10,807 nt of DNA from Candidatus Symbiothrix sp. (GTDB taxonomy: Bacteria; Bacteroidota; Bacteroidia; Bacteroidales; Azobacteroidaceae), in contig JAISWY010000410.1 in assembly GCA_031270925.1 (NCBI GenBank), positions 1 through 10,807 of the forward strand. The letters run 5' to 3'. Position 1 is the stretch's first letter; the number at the start of each line of letters is the position of its first letter. This document shows positions 1-7,802 of this stretch, in pieces. A program made the translations under genes and the position numbers. The notes under the pieces are model-generated. The model had not been told where the DNA came from. It did not search any database and saw only the letters and a program-made list of their open reading frames with translations.

Positions 1-603
1 CCAACCGTTTTCGGCAGCCAAAGCGATTGCCGATTTTCCGCAATCGCTGATGTTTCCATCGACTTCGGTTACATTTGCGCCAAACAAACGAGCTTCCGCC
101 TTGAAAGCCGAAGGCGTGAGTTTAGGCATAAAAACGTGCGCTTTCAAACAGGCGCGAGCAGAGTATGCCGCCAAAGCACCGCCTGCATTACCGGCAGTAG
201 GGATAACCAAGTCCTTAATGCCCAATTCTTTGGCTTTTGATACGGCTAAACTCAACCCGCGGGCTTTGAACGAACCGGTAGGCTCGTTCGATTCATCTTT
301 GAGCAACACTTGCTTGCCTTGGGTATGCTCATTCAGATTGTTGAGTTGTAATACCGGCGTAAAGCCTTCGCCCAGACTGACAATATTTTGTTCGTCCAAT
401 ACGGGTAAAAACTCTTTGTACCGCCAAAGGTTTGCCGGACGGTTTTTCAATTCTTCCTTTGTCAGCATATTACGGGCAAAGTCGTATTGAGCCGACAAAA
501 TACCCTTACATTCTTCGTTTTCACATACGGTATTTACTTTTTCTTTGGAATGTTTCTTGCCGCACAAAGCACATTCCAAGTGTGTGAACAAACTTTTTGT
601 CAT
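1..603 (-). CDS. Threonine synthase-like PLP-dependent enzyme (3'-truncated by window edge)
   Basis: Only the first 201 codons are present; the frame is open through base 1, so the C-terminal half lies outside. The fold-type II PLP enzyme is recognised from SLGEGFTPV (residues 76-84), the cofactor-lysine segment EPTGSFKARG (107-116, with Lys113 as the expected Schiff-base lysine) and the glycine-rich phosphate loop TAGNAGG (136-142). The N-terminus carries four cysteines, C11-x2-C14 and C27-x4-C32, resembling the small zinc-ribbon start of many threonine synthases. No signal peptide is seen, so it should be cytoplasmic. Threonine synthase converts O-phosphohomoserine to threonine. The same fold also includes threonine dehydratase and diaminopropionate ammonia-lyase, and the specificity residues in the missing half cannot be checked. 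It follows the nitroreductase gene by 29 bases. Its place after exported hydrolases makes a catabolic role possible, but family resemblance favours threonine synthase. The ATG at 603 is the first start after the neighbour's stop and precedes the cysteine motif. Confidence 0.85.
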   Translation of the reverse strand, partial: MTKSLFTHLECALCGKKHSKEKVNTVCENEECKGILSAQYDFARNMLTKEELKNRPANLWRYKEFLPVLDEQNIVSLGEGFTPVLQLNNLNEHTQGKQVLLKDESNEPTGSFKARGLSLAVSKAKELGIKDLVIPTAGNAGGALAAYSARACLKAHVFMPKLTPSAFKAEARLFGANVTEVDGNISDCGKSAIALAAENGW

Positions 604-632
604 CTTTCAAATCGCTATTTTAGTTTTTAGAA

Positions 633-1223
633 TTACCATTTATTCCAATGAATCTTCCCTTCGTCGTATTTGTCTTTCGGCGTAAATTCTCCTTTGGGAT
701 GTCCAACTGCTACGACTGCCAAAGGCAATATGTTGGGTGGTAAATCTAAAGTCTTCATTACTCTTTCAATTCTGTCGCGCCAAGGAAACACCGCGAGCCA
801 AACAGCACCCAAGTCGGAAGCTTCGGCGGCAAGCAATATGTTTTCGGTAACAGCCGAACAGTCGAGACTCCAACGAGTAGATTTTACCGTATCGCCACAA
901 ATAACAATGGCCAACGGGGCTTCATGGAGAATAATCCGGGAACCCCTCAAGCCTTCTTCAGCAAACTTATCCAACACGGCGCGGTCGTCAAGCACAATCA
1001 ATTCCCAAGGGCGGATGTCTTTTGCCGAAGGAGCGGAAAAGCCCGCTTTGAGAAGAGTTTGCACATCTTTTTTGCTTACAGCTTGCGAGGTGTAACTGCG
1101 TACGCTCTTGCGGTTATAAATAACGGAAAGAGCCGCGTCTTTTTTAGACACGGTTTCTCCTTCCTTTTGCAAACACGATGTTATGGCAATAACCGATAAC
1201 ATCAATACGAATAATTGTTTCAT
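633..1223 (-). CDS. Nitroreductase-family protein with lipoprotein signal
   Basis: This 196-residue protein has the FMN-dependent nitroreductase fold: the phosphate-contacting segment NRKSVRSY (37-44), APSAKDIRPW (64-73), a helix rich in small residues around 121-140 (DCSAVTENILLAAEASDLGA) and VVAVGHP (170-176). Family members reduce nitro compounds, quinones, flavins or related substrates with NAD(P)H. The N-terminus is unusual for the family: a charged start, a hydrophobic stretch and a lipobox AITSC place the lipidated cysteine at residue 17, which predicts export and membrane anchoring. The mature protein begins CLQKEGE. Acidic residues shortly after the cysteine loosely resemble Bacteroidota surface-export signals, so outer-leaflet location is possible but unproven. 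In the usual N-x-Q-P-W flavin-site segment this protein has D-I-R-P-W. The start lies one base after the M20 stop codon, implying translational coupling. The fold call is firm; substrate and redox partner are unknown. Confidence 0.87.
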   Translation of the reverse strand: MKQLFVLMLSVIAITSCLQKEGETVSKKDAALSVIYNRKSVRSYTSQAVSKKDVQTLLKAGFSAPSAKDIRPWELIVLDDRAVLDKFAEEGLRGSRIILHEAPLAIVICGDTVKSTRWSLDCSAVTENILLAAEASDLGAVWLAVFPWRDRIERVMKTLDLPPNILPLAVVAVGHPKGEFTPKDKYDEGKIHWNKW

Positions 1224-1224
1224 T

Positions 1225-2694
1225 TTATTTTTTCACTCTGTAATCCAATTCAGGTTTGCCGGGTACAATGGGTTGATATTTGAAATCTTTTCCGCGGGAA
1301 GCATCGAAATCCGTTCTAATACCTTTAAGTAATGCGGGCACAGTGAATAAATCAATAGCCGTGAGTGCAAATACTTTTGCTGCGGTAAGTGCGCCTTTGG
1401 TACCGATGGTAGTGCCGCCAACCGCCACGTTTTGCCACGAATGTCCCGGAGCGCCGGGTATAAAAGCAGCAGCATTGAACGAACCGACAGGTACATTCCA
1501 GCTCACATCTCCCACGTCGGAAGAGCCATAAGACAAGCCGCCGAAATCTTTTTCCGTGTAAGGAACAACGGTTTTAACATTCTCCAAATCTTCTTCTTTT
1601 ATGCCCGATTCCTTGGCTATTCCTTTGGCAAAGGCCAATTCTTCGACATTCCACTCGATTCCGCCTACTCTTTCCAAATTCTTTTGAATTAAAAGACTGA
1701 ATGACTTGTTGGGTAAAACGGGATAAATGGCTCCCGCCAAACGCTTGATAGTAACTTCCGTATCCGTTCCCAATGCTGCGCCGCGAGCTGCATTATCCAC
1801 ACGGTCGGCAAGATCGAGCAATTCTTCAATATTTTTGGCTCTCACATAATAGGAAACTTCTGCTTCCGCAGGCACCACGTTGGGCGACAAACCACCGCCG
1901 TTGGTAATCACGTAATGAATACGCGAAGACATGGGTATATGTTCGCGTATGAGATTTGCCATATAGTCAAGCGCCTCCACGCCATCGAGTGCCGAGCGAC
2001 CTTTGTCCGGCCCGCCGGCGGCATGAGAGGCTTTGCCTGTAAAGTGATAGGTGGTGCTTAAACGAGCGAGAGTGGCGTGTGCGCTCACGGCATTGCGTCC
2101 GCCCGGATGCCAGTCGAGTACAGCGTCCGTAGCGTTAAACAATCCATCTTGGGCGAAGAATACTTTTCCGCCTCCGCCTTCTTCTGCCGGCGTTCCGAAT
2201 AATTGAACGGTTCCTTTTGTACCTGTTGCTTTGAGCCATTTGGAGATGGCGACTGCACCTGCAACGGCTCCCGTTCCAAGCAATTGATGTCCACAACCAT
2301 GCCCGTTACCGCCTTCTTCGATGGCTTTCCGGTAGGGAACGGTGTCTTGCGAAAGTCCGCTTAACGCATCAAACTCGGCTAAAATGCCAATCACAGGCGA
2401 GCCGCTTCCGAAGGTGGCGATAAAGCCTGTGGGTTCTCCGGCAACTCCTTTTTCTACTGTGAAGCCATTTTCTTCAAGATGTTTTTGGAGCAGTGCACTG
2501 CTTTTTTCTTCGAGGAAGCCAAGTTCATGGTATCCCCAAATGGATTTTTGCAAGTTGTCGTAAACGGAAAATGACTTGTTGATGTAGTCGATTGCCGCCT
2601 TTTCGCGGACAAAACTGTCCTTTTTTTGCGCCGATGCACTTGCGCCCAAAAGGAATAACGCGAATGTTACTGTTGTTAACTTATTAAATTTCAT
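1225..2694 (-). CDS. Secreted M20-family amidohydrolase, AbgB-like (aminobenzoyl-glutamate hydrolase subunit B type)
   Basis: The 489-residue protein belongs to the M20 metallopeptidases, on the branch that contains AbgB and amino-acid amidohydrolases. These enzymes cleave an amide bond to a small amino-acid-like group with a two-metal centre. Visible motifs are AEFDALSGL (106-114), the metal-binding GHGCGH (131-136), TPAEEGGGG (168-176) with the expected catalytic and metal-binding Glu pair 171-172, WHPGG (195-199) and the late histidine in APGHSW (415-420, His418). Residues of about 205-315 match the inserted dimerisation domain. The metal-site motifs look intact. A signal peptide (about 1-22, ending ASASA before Gln23) with no lipobox cysteine predicts a periplasmic protein, whereas E. 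coli AbgB is cytoplasmic. The gene starts 7 bases after the M14 stop. The substrate is unknown; a terminal dipeptidase or acyl-amino-acid hydrolase role in peptide breakdown is an inference from the neighbours. Confidence 0.9.
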   Translation of the reverse strand: MKFNKLTTVTFALFLLGASASAQKKDSFVREKAAIDYINKSFSVYDNLQKSIWGYHELGFLEEKSSALLQKHLEENGFTVEKGVAGEPTGFIATFGSGSPVIGILAEFDALSGLSQDTVPYRKAIEEGGNGHGCGHQLLGTGAVAGAVAISKWLKATGTKGTVQLFGTPAEEGGGGKVFFAQDGLFNATDAVLDWHPGGRNAVSAHATLARLSTTYHFTGKASHAAGGPDKGRSALDGVEALDYMANLIREHIPMSSRIHYVITNGGGLSPNVVPAEAEVSYYVRAKNIEELLDLADRVDNAARGAALGTDTEVTIKRLAGAIYPVLPNKSFSLLIQKNLERVGGIEWNVEELAFAKGIAKESGIKEEDLENVKTVVPYTEKDFGGLSYGSSDVGDVSWNVPVGSFNAAAFIPGAPGHSWQNVAVGGTTIGTKGALTAAKVFALTAIDLFTVPALLKGIRTDFDASRGKDFKYQPIVPGKPELDYRVKK

Positions 2695-2701
2695 GTTATA
2701 T

Positions 2702-5503
2702 TTATTTTAATTTCACATCTTTTGCTCCGGCGGAATAAATACCATTAAACAGGAACTTGAATGTACCGTGCGGCTGTGCGCGAAAAGTTACTTCGGGGCC
2801 AAAAAGATATACTTTGCCTTTGCCGACTTGCGCCTCAACGATTGCCGTTGCATCTTTCAGATATTCTTGTCCCCAAGCCCAGCCGCTACGCAATGGTTCG
2901 GCGGTTGGAAACCAAGCAATGCCATTCACGTCTTTTTCTTTGGCATCGTGTTTTAACCGGAAAACAGGGCTATTGTTGTAAAAAATATCAAGATCTTCGG
3001 GCAAACCGTAGGCTATCGGCCGGGTGTTATCCACTTTTACGCGAAGCACGGAACCCGGTATATAATACTTTTCCGCATCAAGTTTCCGACCGGTTTGGTC
3101 TGTCAAAGCGTTTTCAATCGGCAGTTCGAGATAATATCCGAACTCTGTTGAATTACCAAGTGTCAAAACCACGCCGCCGTCTTCTACAAACTTGCGCAGT
3201 TGAGGCGCCGTTTTTTCCAACGAAATATTACCTGTGCGGGTTTTATATTCGTCCGGCAGGTTTTCCGGTATTTGAGGTTGACGAAAGTTTTGTCTGTCTT
3301 TTTGCGGGAAAGCGCCCGGAGGCAGAATCAGCACATCGTATTTTTTGCGCAGTTTAGCTTCATCAAGCGTTTGCGGATAAACCACATCAAAGGGGAACGG
3401 GAACTGCTGCTCAAAGAGCCAGCGAATCCAACCGGAATCCATCGAGCCACCATATCTGTCCCATAAAGCTACACGAACTTTGTTGAGTTTTAAGGCATCA
3501 CCTTGTGGTTTGGCGACAATACCCTCAAAATCCAAACCGATTTCGGCGGCAAGTTTCTGTACTTGCGCAAGGGTCGATGACTTGGCTGGAATGTATATTG
3601 TTCCTATGGGATACGTTTTACCGTTAGCCGAGAAAACTTGTTTGAGCCAATATACTTCTTCTCCGGCGGCCAACAGTTTGGTTGTAGCCGTAAAAGCATC
3701 GTTTATCTGATGGTTGAGCAAATATCCGGCAGGCTTTGTGGTGTAGTTCACTTTTCCTGCTTTGGGCTTCACTAAAACTTCTATTTTTTCAAACGGCCCG
3801 TCGAAACCGTCAAGGATACGGTCGAATTGCACGCCCATTTGAAAAGCCAGAGTGTAACCGGCCAAATCATAAGGCGGTTTGGGAGGTCCGCCCGGATATT
3901 GGAAATCATTGGGGTGGTCTTGCGGTTCGAACATATCGCGCAGGTGCGGACGGAATGCCTGTGCAGCTTTTACCACGTATGAACCTGTGGGATAGGTTTT
4001 TCCTGCTACGGTGAAATCGGCGGTAGCGCGATGCACATCAACGCCCGCTTTCAAGAGCGCATTGATAAATTTGGTTGCCGTGAGGAAATCCGCTTGGTCG
4101 GCAGGAACGATGTATCCTCTCGGGTCGCGGGCTTCGGGCGTATGCAGTTTATTCCAATATTCGGTGGGTAAGCCCGGCCCGTAATAGTTTCCCAAGCGGT
4201 TGCTACGGGTGTCTTCGGGCTTTTTGTCGGGATTATCTTTTAAATATTGCTCGTATTCGGCTTCTATTACCGCTATCCGTTTGGGAGTCAAAGTCCAATT
4301 ATCTCGGCTTCCTTTTTCGATGGAATTTTTTCCCGCCCGATAAATGCGGAATAAAAATTCTTCACGAAGCCGCGCGGCAATGTCAAGAATGGCGCGGTCG
4401 GCCGAAACGATGTATTCGATACTTTGGTGTTGATACCATTTTTCTTTCGGTCCGATGGGCAAAGGATTTACGCCGCTGGCGAGTATGCGCGAAGTCAGGA
4501 ACGGACTGCTTACCGGCGTAGGATTTCCTATTATTTCAGATAAAAGACCGATTTGGTTATGAAAGCCAACCGTTGTGCGGTCTCCACCATTGAACCAAGT
4601 GGAAAAAGGAGCTGCATCGCGAAGCACTGCACCCGCCTTGCCTTCCGCCAAAAAGCGGTTATGCACAGCTGCGCCCACAAGGTCGATACCGAGCGGCACG
4701 AGTGGATCCTGATTGTAGTTGAACGGATCGCGGAAAGGCGCCATAAAAAGTACCGTTCCTGCGGGTCCGCTTTGGTGCTGATTGTACATAATCTGCGGAA
4801 TCCACTCAATATACATTTGCCGGTTGATGGCTTCCGTTTCGAGTTGGTTGGCGATGTATGAATCGCGGTTGTTGTCATGCCCCACATATTTTTGATAGAG
4901 GCGCGGGATAGCCATGTTTCGTTTCAGCGGGTCGGATTCTTGCATATACCAGTCCGAAACCAAATCCATGCCATCGGGGTTGGCAGGCACGAGGAGTAAA
5001 ATCACATTGTCGAGAATGTTTTTCGTTTCTTCGTCATCGCGGGCAAGGAGGTCGTAGGCCTGCACAAAAAGCAATTGGGCGTTGATGGCTTCGGTGGAAT
5101 GTAGTCCACCGTCAATCCATACAACGGTTTTGCCTTCTGCGGCGAGTGTCTTTGCATCATCGTCAGTCAGTCCTTCGGCTTTGGCAAGCTTGACTGATAT
5201 TTCCTGATAGCGTTTCAAATTCTTGTGGTTTTCGGGCGACGTGATGATGGACAGTTTCATTGTCCGGCCTTCGGGCGTAAGGCCGAAATCAACTAATTTG
5301 ATGCGATCGGAGAGTTTTTCCAAGGTACTCCAATAGTCGATTAGCTGCTTGTAGTTGGCAAGAAAATAGTCATCGCCAACGGTGTATTGCCCGAATTTCG
5401 GCAAGGGGATGGATTTGTTTGTGCCGGCGGAGTAGAGATCATTCGCCCATACGCCTGCAAAGTTTAGGGCAAAGCAGGCAATAGAAAGAATTATTTTTTT
5501 CAT
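2702..5503 (-). CDS. Secreted M14 zinc carboxypeptidase with C-terminal glutamine-amidotransferase-like domain
   Basis: From the ATG at 5503 this is 933 residues, far longer than a classical M14 domain (about 300). That start gives a clean signal peptide, MKKIILSIAC up to about residue 20 (GVWA). In-frame ATGs at 5512 and 5536 would add 3 or 11 residues, and the 5536 start would overlap the upstream gene by 17 bases. The catalytic domain has PEGR (77-80), the zinc motif HSTE (His135, Glu138), NPDG (175-178), NNRD (211-214, Arg for the substrate carboxylate), YNQHQ with the third zinc ligand His243, and LLSEIIG with probable catalytic Glu323. It therefore looks active. Middle repeats around 450-640 are of unknown role. 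Residues of about 675-840 (RVALWDRYGG, then YDVLILPPGAF) resemble a class I glutamine-amidotransferase-like fold often found at the end of large Bacteroidota M14 proteins; I see no clear catalytic cysteine there. The protein should act in the periplasm or outside the cell, removing C-terminal residues from peptides. No lipobox is seen. Confidence 0.9.
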   Translation of the reverse strand: MKKIILSIACFALNFAGVWANDLYSAGTNKSIPLPKFGQYTVGDDYFLANYKQLIDYWSTLEKLSDRIKLVDFGLTPEGRTMKLSIITSPENHKNLKRYQEISVKLAKAEGLTDDDAKTLAAEGKTVVWIDGGLHSTEAINAQLLFVQAYDLLARDDEETKNILDNVILLLVPANPDGMDLVSDWYMQESDPLKRNMAIPRLYQKYVGHDNNRDSYIANQLETEAINRQMYIEWIPQIMYNQHQSGPAGTVLFMAPFRDPFNYNQDPLVPLGIDLVGAAVHNRFLAEGKAGAVLRDAAPFSTWFNGGDRTTVGFHNQIGLLSEIIGNPTPVSSPFLTSRILASGVNPLPIGPKEKWYQHQSIEYIVSADRAILDIAARLREEFLFRIYRAGKNSIEKGSRDNWTLTPKRIAVIEAEYEQYLKDNPDKKPEDTRSNRLGNYYGPGLPTEYWNKLHTPEARDPRGYIVPADQADFLTATKFINALLKAGVDVHRATADFTVAGKTYPTGSYVVKAAQAFRPHLRDMFEPQDHPNDFQYPGGPPKPPYDLAGYTLAFQMGVQFDRILDGFDGPFEKIEVLVKPKAGKVNYTTKPAGYLLNHQINDAFTATTKLLAAGEEVYWLKQVFSANGKTYPIGTIYIPAKSSTLAQVQKLAAEIGLDFEGIVAKPQGDALKLNKVRVALWDRYGGSMDSGWIRWLFEQQFPFPFDVVYPQTLDEAKLRKKYDVLILPPGAFPQKDRQNFRQPQIPENLPDEYKTRTGNISLEKTAPQLRKFVEDGGVVLTLGNSTEFGYYLELPIENALTDQTGRKLDAEKYYIPGSVLRVKVDNTRPIAYGLPEDLDIFYNNSPVFRLKHDAKEKDVNGIAWFPTAEPLRSGWAWGQEYLKDATAIVEAQVGKGKVYLFGPEVTFRAQPHGTFKFLFNGIYSAGAKDVKLK

Positions 5504-5519
5504 TCCGATCATTATTTTG

Positions 5520-6365
5520 TTATCTGTCTTTTTCATTCAGCAGATGTATTTCATGCTTATTCAAATCATATTTATCTCCCTTGCGAAGGAAAGAATAATT
5601 CTCCTTATCGGCGGAATGAACAGCAACGTATGACTTTCCGATTACCTCCAGACTGTCGCGTTGAACAACAACTGCCGTTGATTCATCAATACCCAAACCT
5701 ATAAATTGTGGAGCGATGCGAACAAACGCCGCTACATCAAACTGACGGTTCCGTGCAAGAATATGCTGGTCGATAACCGAATTACGCAGAAATCCCAAGC
5801 CTTGCGTGTGGTCTCCTATGTTTATTTTGTGGCTTTGTGTGTCGCCACGCCAAAGAAACGAAGCTTGTATGCTCGCTCCGGCGGAGGTGCCGGCAATAAC
5901 ACCGCCGCGATTGAGCACATTCCAAAACTCCTCGTGCGCCAAGGTGTTGAGATATACGTCTGATATTCGCCACTGTCTGCCGCCTACAAAAAACACGCCG
6001 GTAGCTTCGCGCAAGGATTGGAGGTTGTTTTCGTCGTTTGCTTCACGAATATTGTTGAGTGTAAGGGTATTAACACCATTTTTGGTTTTCACTTTTGCTT
6101 TGATGTCTGCTATCGTTTTAACAACATATTTAGACGTGTCGGGCGAAGCGTTAGTAACAATTACGATGCGAGCGTTGTTCTTTCCTCCTGCGAGTTCTAT
6201 GATTTTATCCCAAATTTCGTCCGGTTGTTCTCCGCCGCCGATGATGACGAGGGCGCCTTTCTCCGGCCCGTGGCGGGTTTCGGAAGCTTTAATTTCGATG
6301 GGCTTCTGAGCAATAATGCCGATGGCATAGATGAATGTCGCTATTATGAATGCTATTCTTTTCAT
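5520..6365 (-). CDS. Secreted cyanophycinase-like serine peptidase (family S51)
   Basis: The 281-residue length matches cyanophycinases (about 270-300). Family S51 also includes dipeptidase E; cyanophycinase cuts the cyanophycin polymer to beta-Asp-Arg dipeptides. Landmarks are VIIGGGE (40-46), FFVGGRQW (125-132), the nucleophile elbow GTSAGAS (159-165, Ser161), DQHILARNR (199-207, His201) and LGIDEST (224-230, Glu228). The Ser, His and Glu spacing closely follows what I recall for the Synechocystis enzyme (Ser132, His174, Glu201), and the Gln131, Asp199, Gln200, Arg205 and Arg207 positions match its substrate-pocket residues. Two positions differ: GGRQ instead of the usual GGDQ, and Asp210 where that enzyme has a further arginine. 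A signal peptide (about 1-19, ending GIIA before Gln20) predicts export, unlike intracellular cyanophycinase. The gene starts 18 bases after the SusD-like stop, so it is the first enzyme of the cluster. Fold and catalysis are well supported; cyanophycin itself as substrate is not, and other beta-aspartyl or acidic peptides are equally possible. Confidence 0.9.
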   Translation of the reverse strand: MKRIAFIIATFIYAIGIIAQKPIEIKASETRHGPEKGALVIIGGGEQPDEIWDKIIELAGGKNNARIVIVTNASPDTSKYVVKTIADIKAKVKTKNGVNTLTLNNIREANDENNLQSLREATGVFFVGGRQWRISDVYLNTLAHEEFWNVLNRGGVIAGTSAGASIQASFLWRGDTQSHKINIGDHTQGLGFLRNSVIDQHILARNRQFDVAAFVRIAPQFIGLGIDESTAVVVQRDSLEVIGKSYVAVHSADKENYSFLRKGDKYDLNKHEIHLLNEKDR

Positions 6366-6383
6366 ATCTTTACTCTTTTTATT

Positions 6384-7769
6384 TTATTGATATACTTCCG
6401 GTTGCGTTAAATCGGAGTCTGCAAAAATTACCGATTGCGGAAAGGGAAATACCCAATAGCGCGAATCTCTATAATTAGGATTATAACCCGGCTTATCGTT
6501 ACCGAAAACTTCCGGCGCGCGTCCTGTGCGGATAATATCGAAATAACGGTGTCCTTCAAATGCCAGTTCGTAGCGGCGTTCATCTTCTATTGTTTGCAAT
6601 AAATCATCTACAGGTAAAGAAGTTGGGATGTCCAACAAAGTAATGCCGGCTCTGCCTTTAATTTCGTTAATATCGGCTGCTGCGCCGTTTTTGTCGGGCG
6701 ATGCTTTTTTGAGGCGAGCTTCGGCGCGAATGAGGTATTGTTCCGCCAAACGAAGCACATGTATAGAAGAAGAACCGTCCTGCTTGTCGTATTCCCGGAT
6801 GGCATAACCTTTCGACGGGTCGGCATCGTCGAGTGGAATAAGCAAGTCGCTACGTTTTCCACCAATCGTCGGATCGTTGAGCAAAGTCGAAAGGTCGGCA
6901 TTGGGAACATAATCCAAACGTCCGCCACGGGGAGACGAGAGATAATAGGTGTAGAACCCATTTCGGTCGGCACTGCTTGATACGAGTTCAAAGATGGCCT
7001 CGCTTGAGAGTTGCTTGGCAAAAAAATCGCTTAACGTAGTAGTCAATTGAATGCTTGTGTTGTCGATTAATTTTGTAGCGTATTCTTCGGCTTTGTCCCA
7101 TTTTTCGGTAAAAAGGTAAAGGCGGGCTTTGAGCGCACGCACCGACCAAATGGAAGCTCTTCCGCGGTTAGACAAAGTTACATCAGCCAAAAGGCTTTCG
7201 GCTTCGTCAAGGTCGCTTTGCGCTTGTTTAAACGTTTCTTCGCGCGAAATGTTTTTAATGCCGTCTTGCGAGTCGGGCGAAGAGGAAGGTTTCGTAACAA
7301 CAGGCACTCCGCCATAAGTTTTGCCCAACGCGATGTAAGATAAGGCGCGAATGAAGTATGCTTCGCCGAGAATACGATTTTTATTGTCTCCCGTAAAGTT
7401 ATCAAGTCCGTTTACATAGTAAATAACCGAATTGGCGCGATTGATAACCTGATAATAACGCACATACCCGCCACCTTCGGATGGGTCGAACGCTCCGGAG
7501 CCGACTTTGAGTATCGGCACAATGATCGACTGACCGGAGGTAGCTCCCACGACATTGTCCGCCGCCGAGTTCCATGCTACCAAGGCTGTACCTTCTGCCC
7601 CTGTAAGCGCGTCATATACGCCGGTAAGCGCTACGATTGCAGACTTTTCGTTTGTTATAACTCCCGTATCGGGAACGGAGGTTTCAGGTGTGGTATCCAA
7701 CCAGTCCTCGCACGAAATCCATAAGGCAGCGAGGATAATTACTGAATATATTTTGAGATATTTTGTCAT
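6384..7769 (-). CDS. SusD/RagB-family outer-membrane nutrient-binding lipoprotein
   Basis: This 461-residue protein is the substrate-binding lid that pairs with the SusC-like channel encoded just upstream. The N-terminus has a short hydrophobic stretch and lipobox ISC, giving lipidated Cys20 followed by EDWLD. The mature start with D/E residues is common in surface SusD proteins. The family's tetratricopeptide-like helical core is seen at about 130-235 (AYFIRALSYIALGKTYGG at 137-154, RALKARLYLF at 211-220). The C-terminal region shows LRLAEQYLIRAEARL (339-353), a KGRAG turn (371-375) and ERRYELAFEGHRYFDIIR (397-414), all typical of the family. The protein ends with a P-E-V-Y-Q tail, as many SusD proteins end shortly after a PxxxxY-like segment. 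The length is slightly under the common 480-600. The ligand cannot be read from the sequence, and although the family is best known for glycans, RagB-type members bind peptides. Confidence 0.95.
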   Translation of the reverse strand: MTKYLKIYSVIILAALWISCEDWLDTTPETSVPDTGVITNEKSAIVALTGVYDALTGAEGTALVAWNSAADNVVGATSGQSIIVPILKVGSGAFDPSEGGGYVRYYQVINRANSVIYYVNGLDNFTGDNKNRILGEAYFIRALSYIALGKTYGGVPVVTKPSSSPDSQDGIKNISREETFKQAQSDLDEAESLLADVTLSNRGRASIWSVRALKARLYLFTEKWDKAEEYATKLIDNTSIQLTTTLSDFFAKQLSSEAIFELVSSSADRNGFYTYYLSSPRGGRLDYVPNADLSTLLNDPTIGGKRSDLLIPLDDADPSKGYAIREYDKQDGSSSIHVLRLAEQYLIRAEARLKKASPDKNGAAADINEIKGRAGITLLDIPTSLPVDDLLQTIEDERRYELAFEGHRYFDIIRTGRAPEVFGNDKPGYNPNYRDSRYWVFPFPQSVIFADSDLTQPEVYQ

Positions 7770-7802
7770 GACTTTATGTATTTATTTGTTGATTGCTAAT
7801 TA
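7770..7802 (-). promoter_or_regulatory. A/T-rich susC-susD spacer acting as translation leader
   Basis: The 33-base spacer between the transporter and SusD-like genes has 26 A or T bases and reads AATAAATACATAAAG shortly before the ATG at 7769. There is no GGAGG-like sequence at the right distance. Bacteroidota ribosomes often depend on A-rich, unstructured leaders instead of Shine-Dalgarno pairing, so this probably supports SusD translation. I see no inverted repeat suggesting a terminator or attenuator. Confidence 0.4.

Noticed and set aside
50..490. Plus-strand open frame of 146 codons
   Set aside because: It is antisense to the PLP enzyme, whose cofactor-lysine and phosphate-loop motifs are clear on the minus strand.
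604..632. Possible terminator or promoter between the nitroreductase and PLP-enzyme genes
   Set aside because: The 29-base gap is A/T-rich but contains no stem-loop with a T run, and it is too short to hold a full Bacteroidota promoter with leader.
2761..3357. Plus-strand open frame of 198 codons
   Set aside because: It lies wholly antisense to the M14 gene, has no recognisable domain, and its composition is that of a shadow frame; the minus-strand protein has clear homology.
5504..5536. Upstream start codons for the M14 gene (ATG at 5512 and 5536)
   Set aside because: Either would put extra polar residues before the signal peptide, and the 5536 start overlaps the preceding gene. The ATG at 5503 gives a standard MKK signal peptide and a 16-base gap, so it was preferred, though 5512 cannot be excluded.
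5806..6309. Plus-strand open frame of 167 codons opposite the S51 gene
   Set aside because: The minus strand here encodes all S51 catalytic motifs; the plus-strand product is a featureless shadow.
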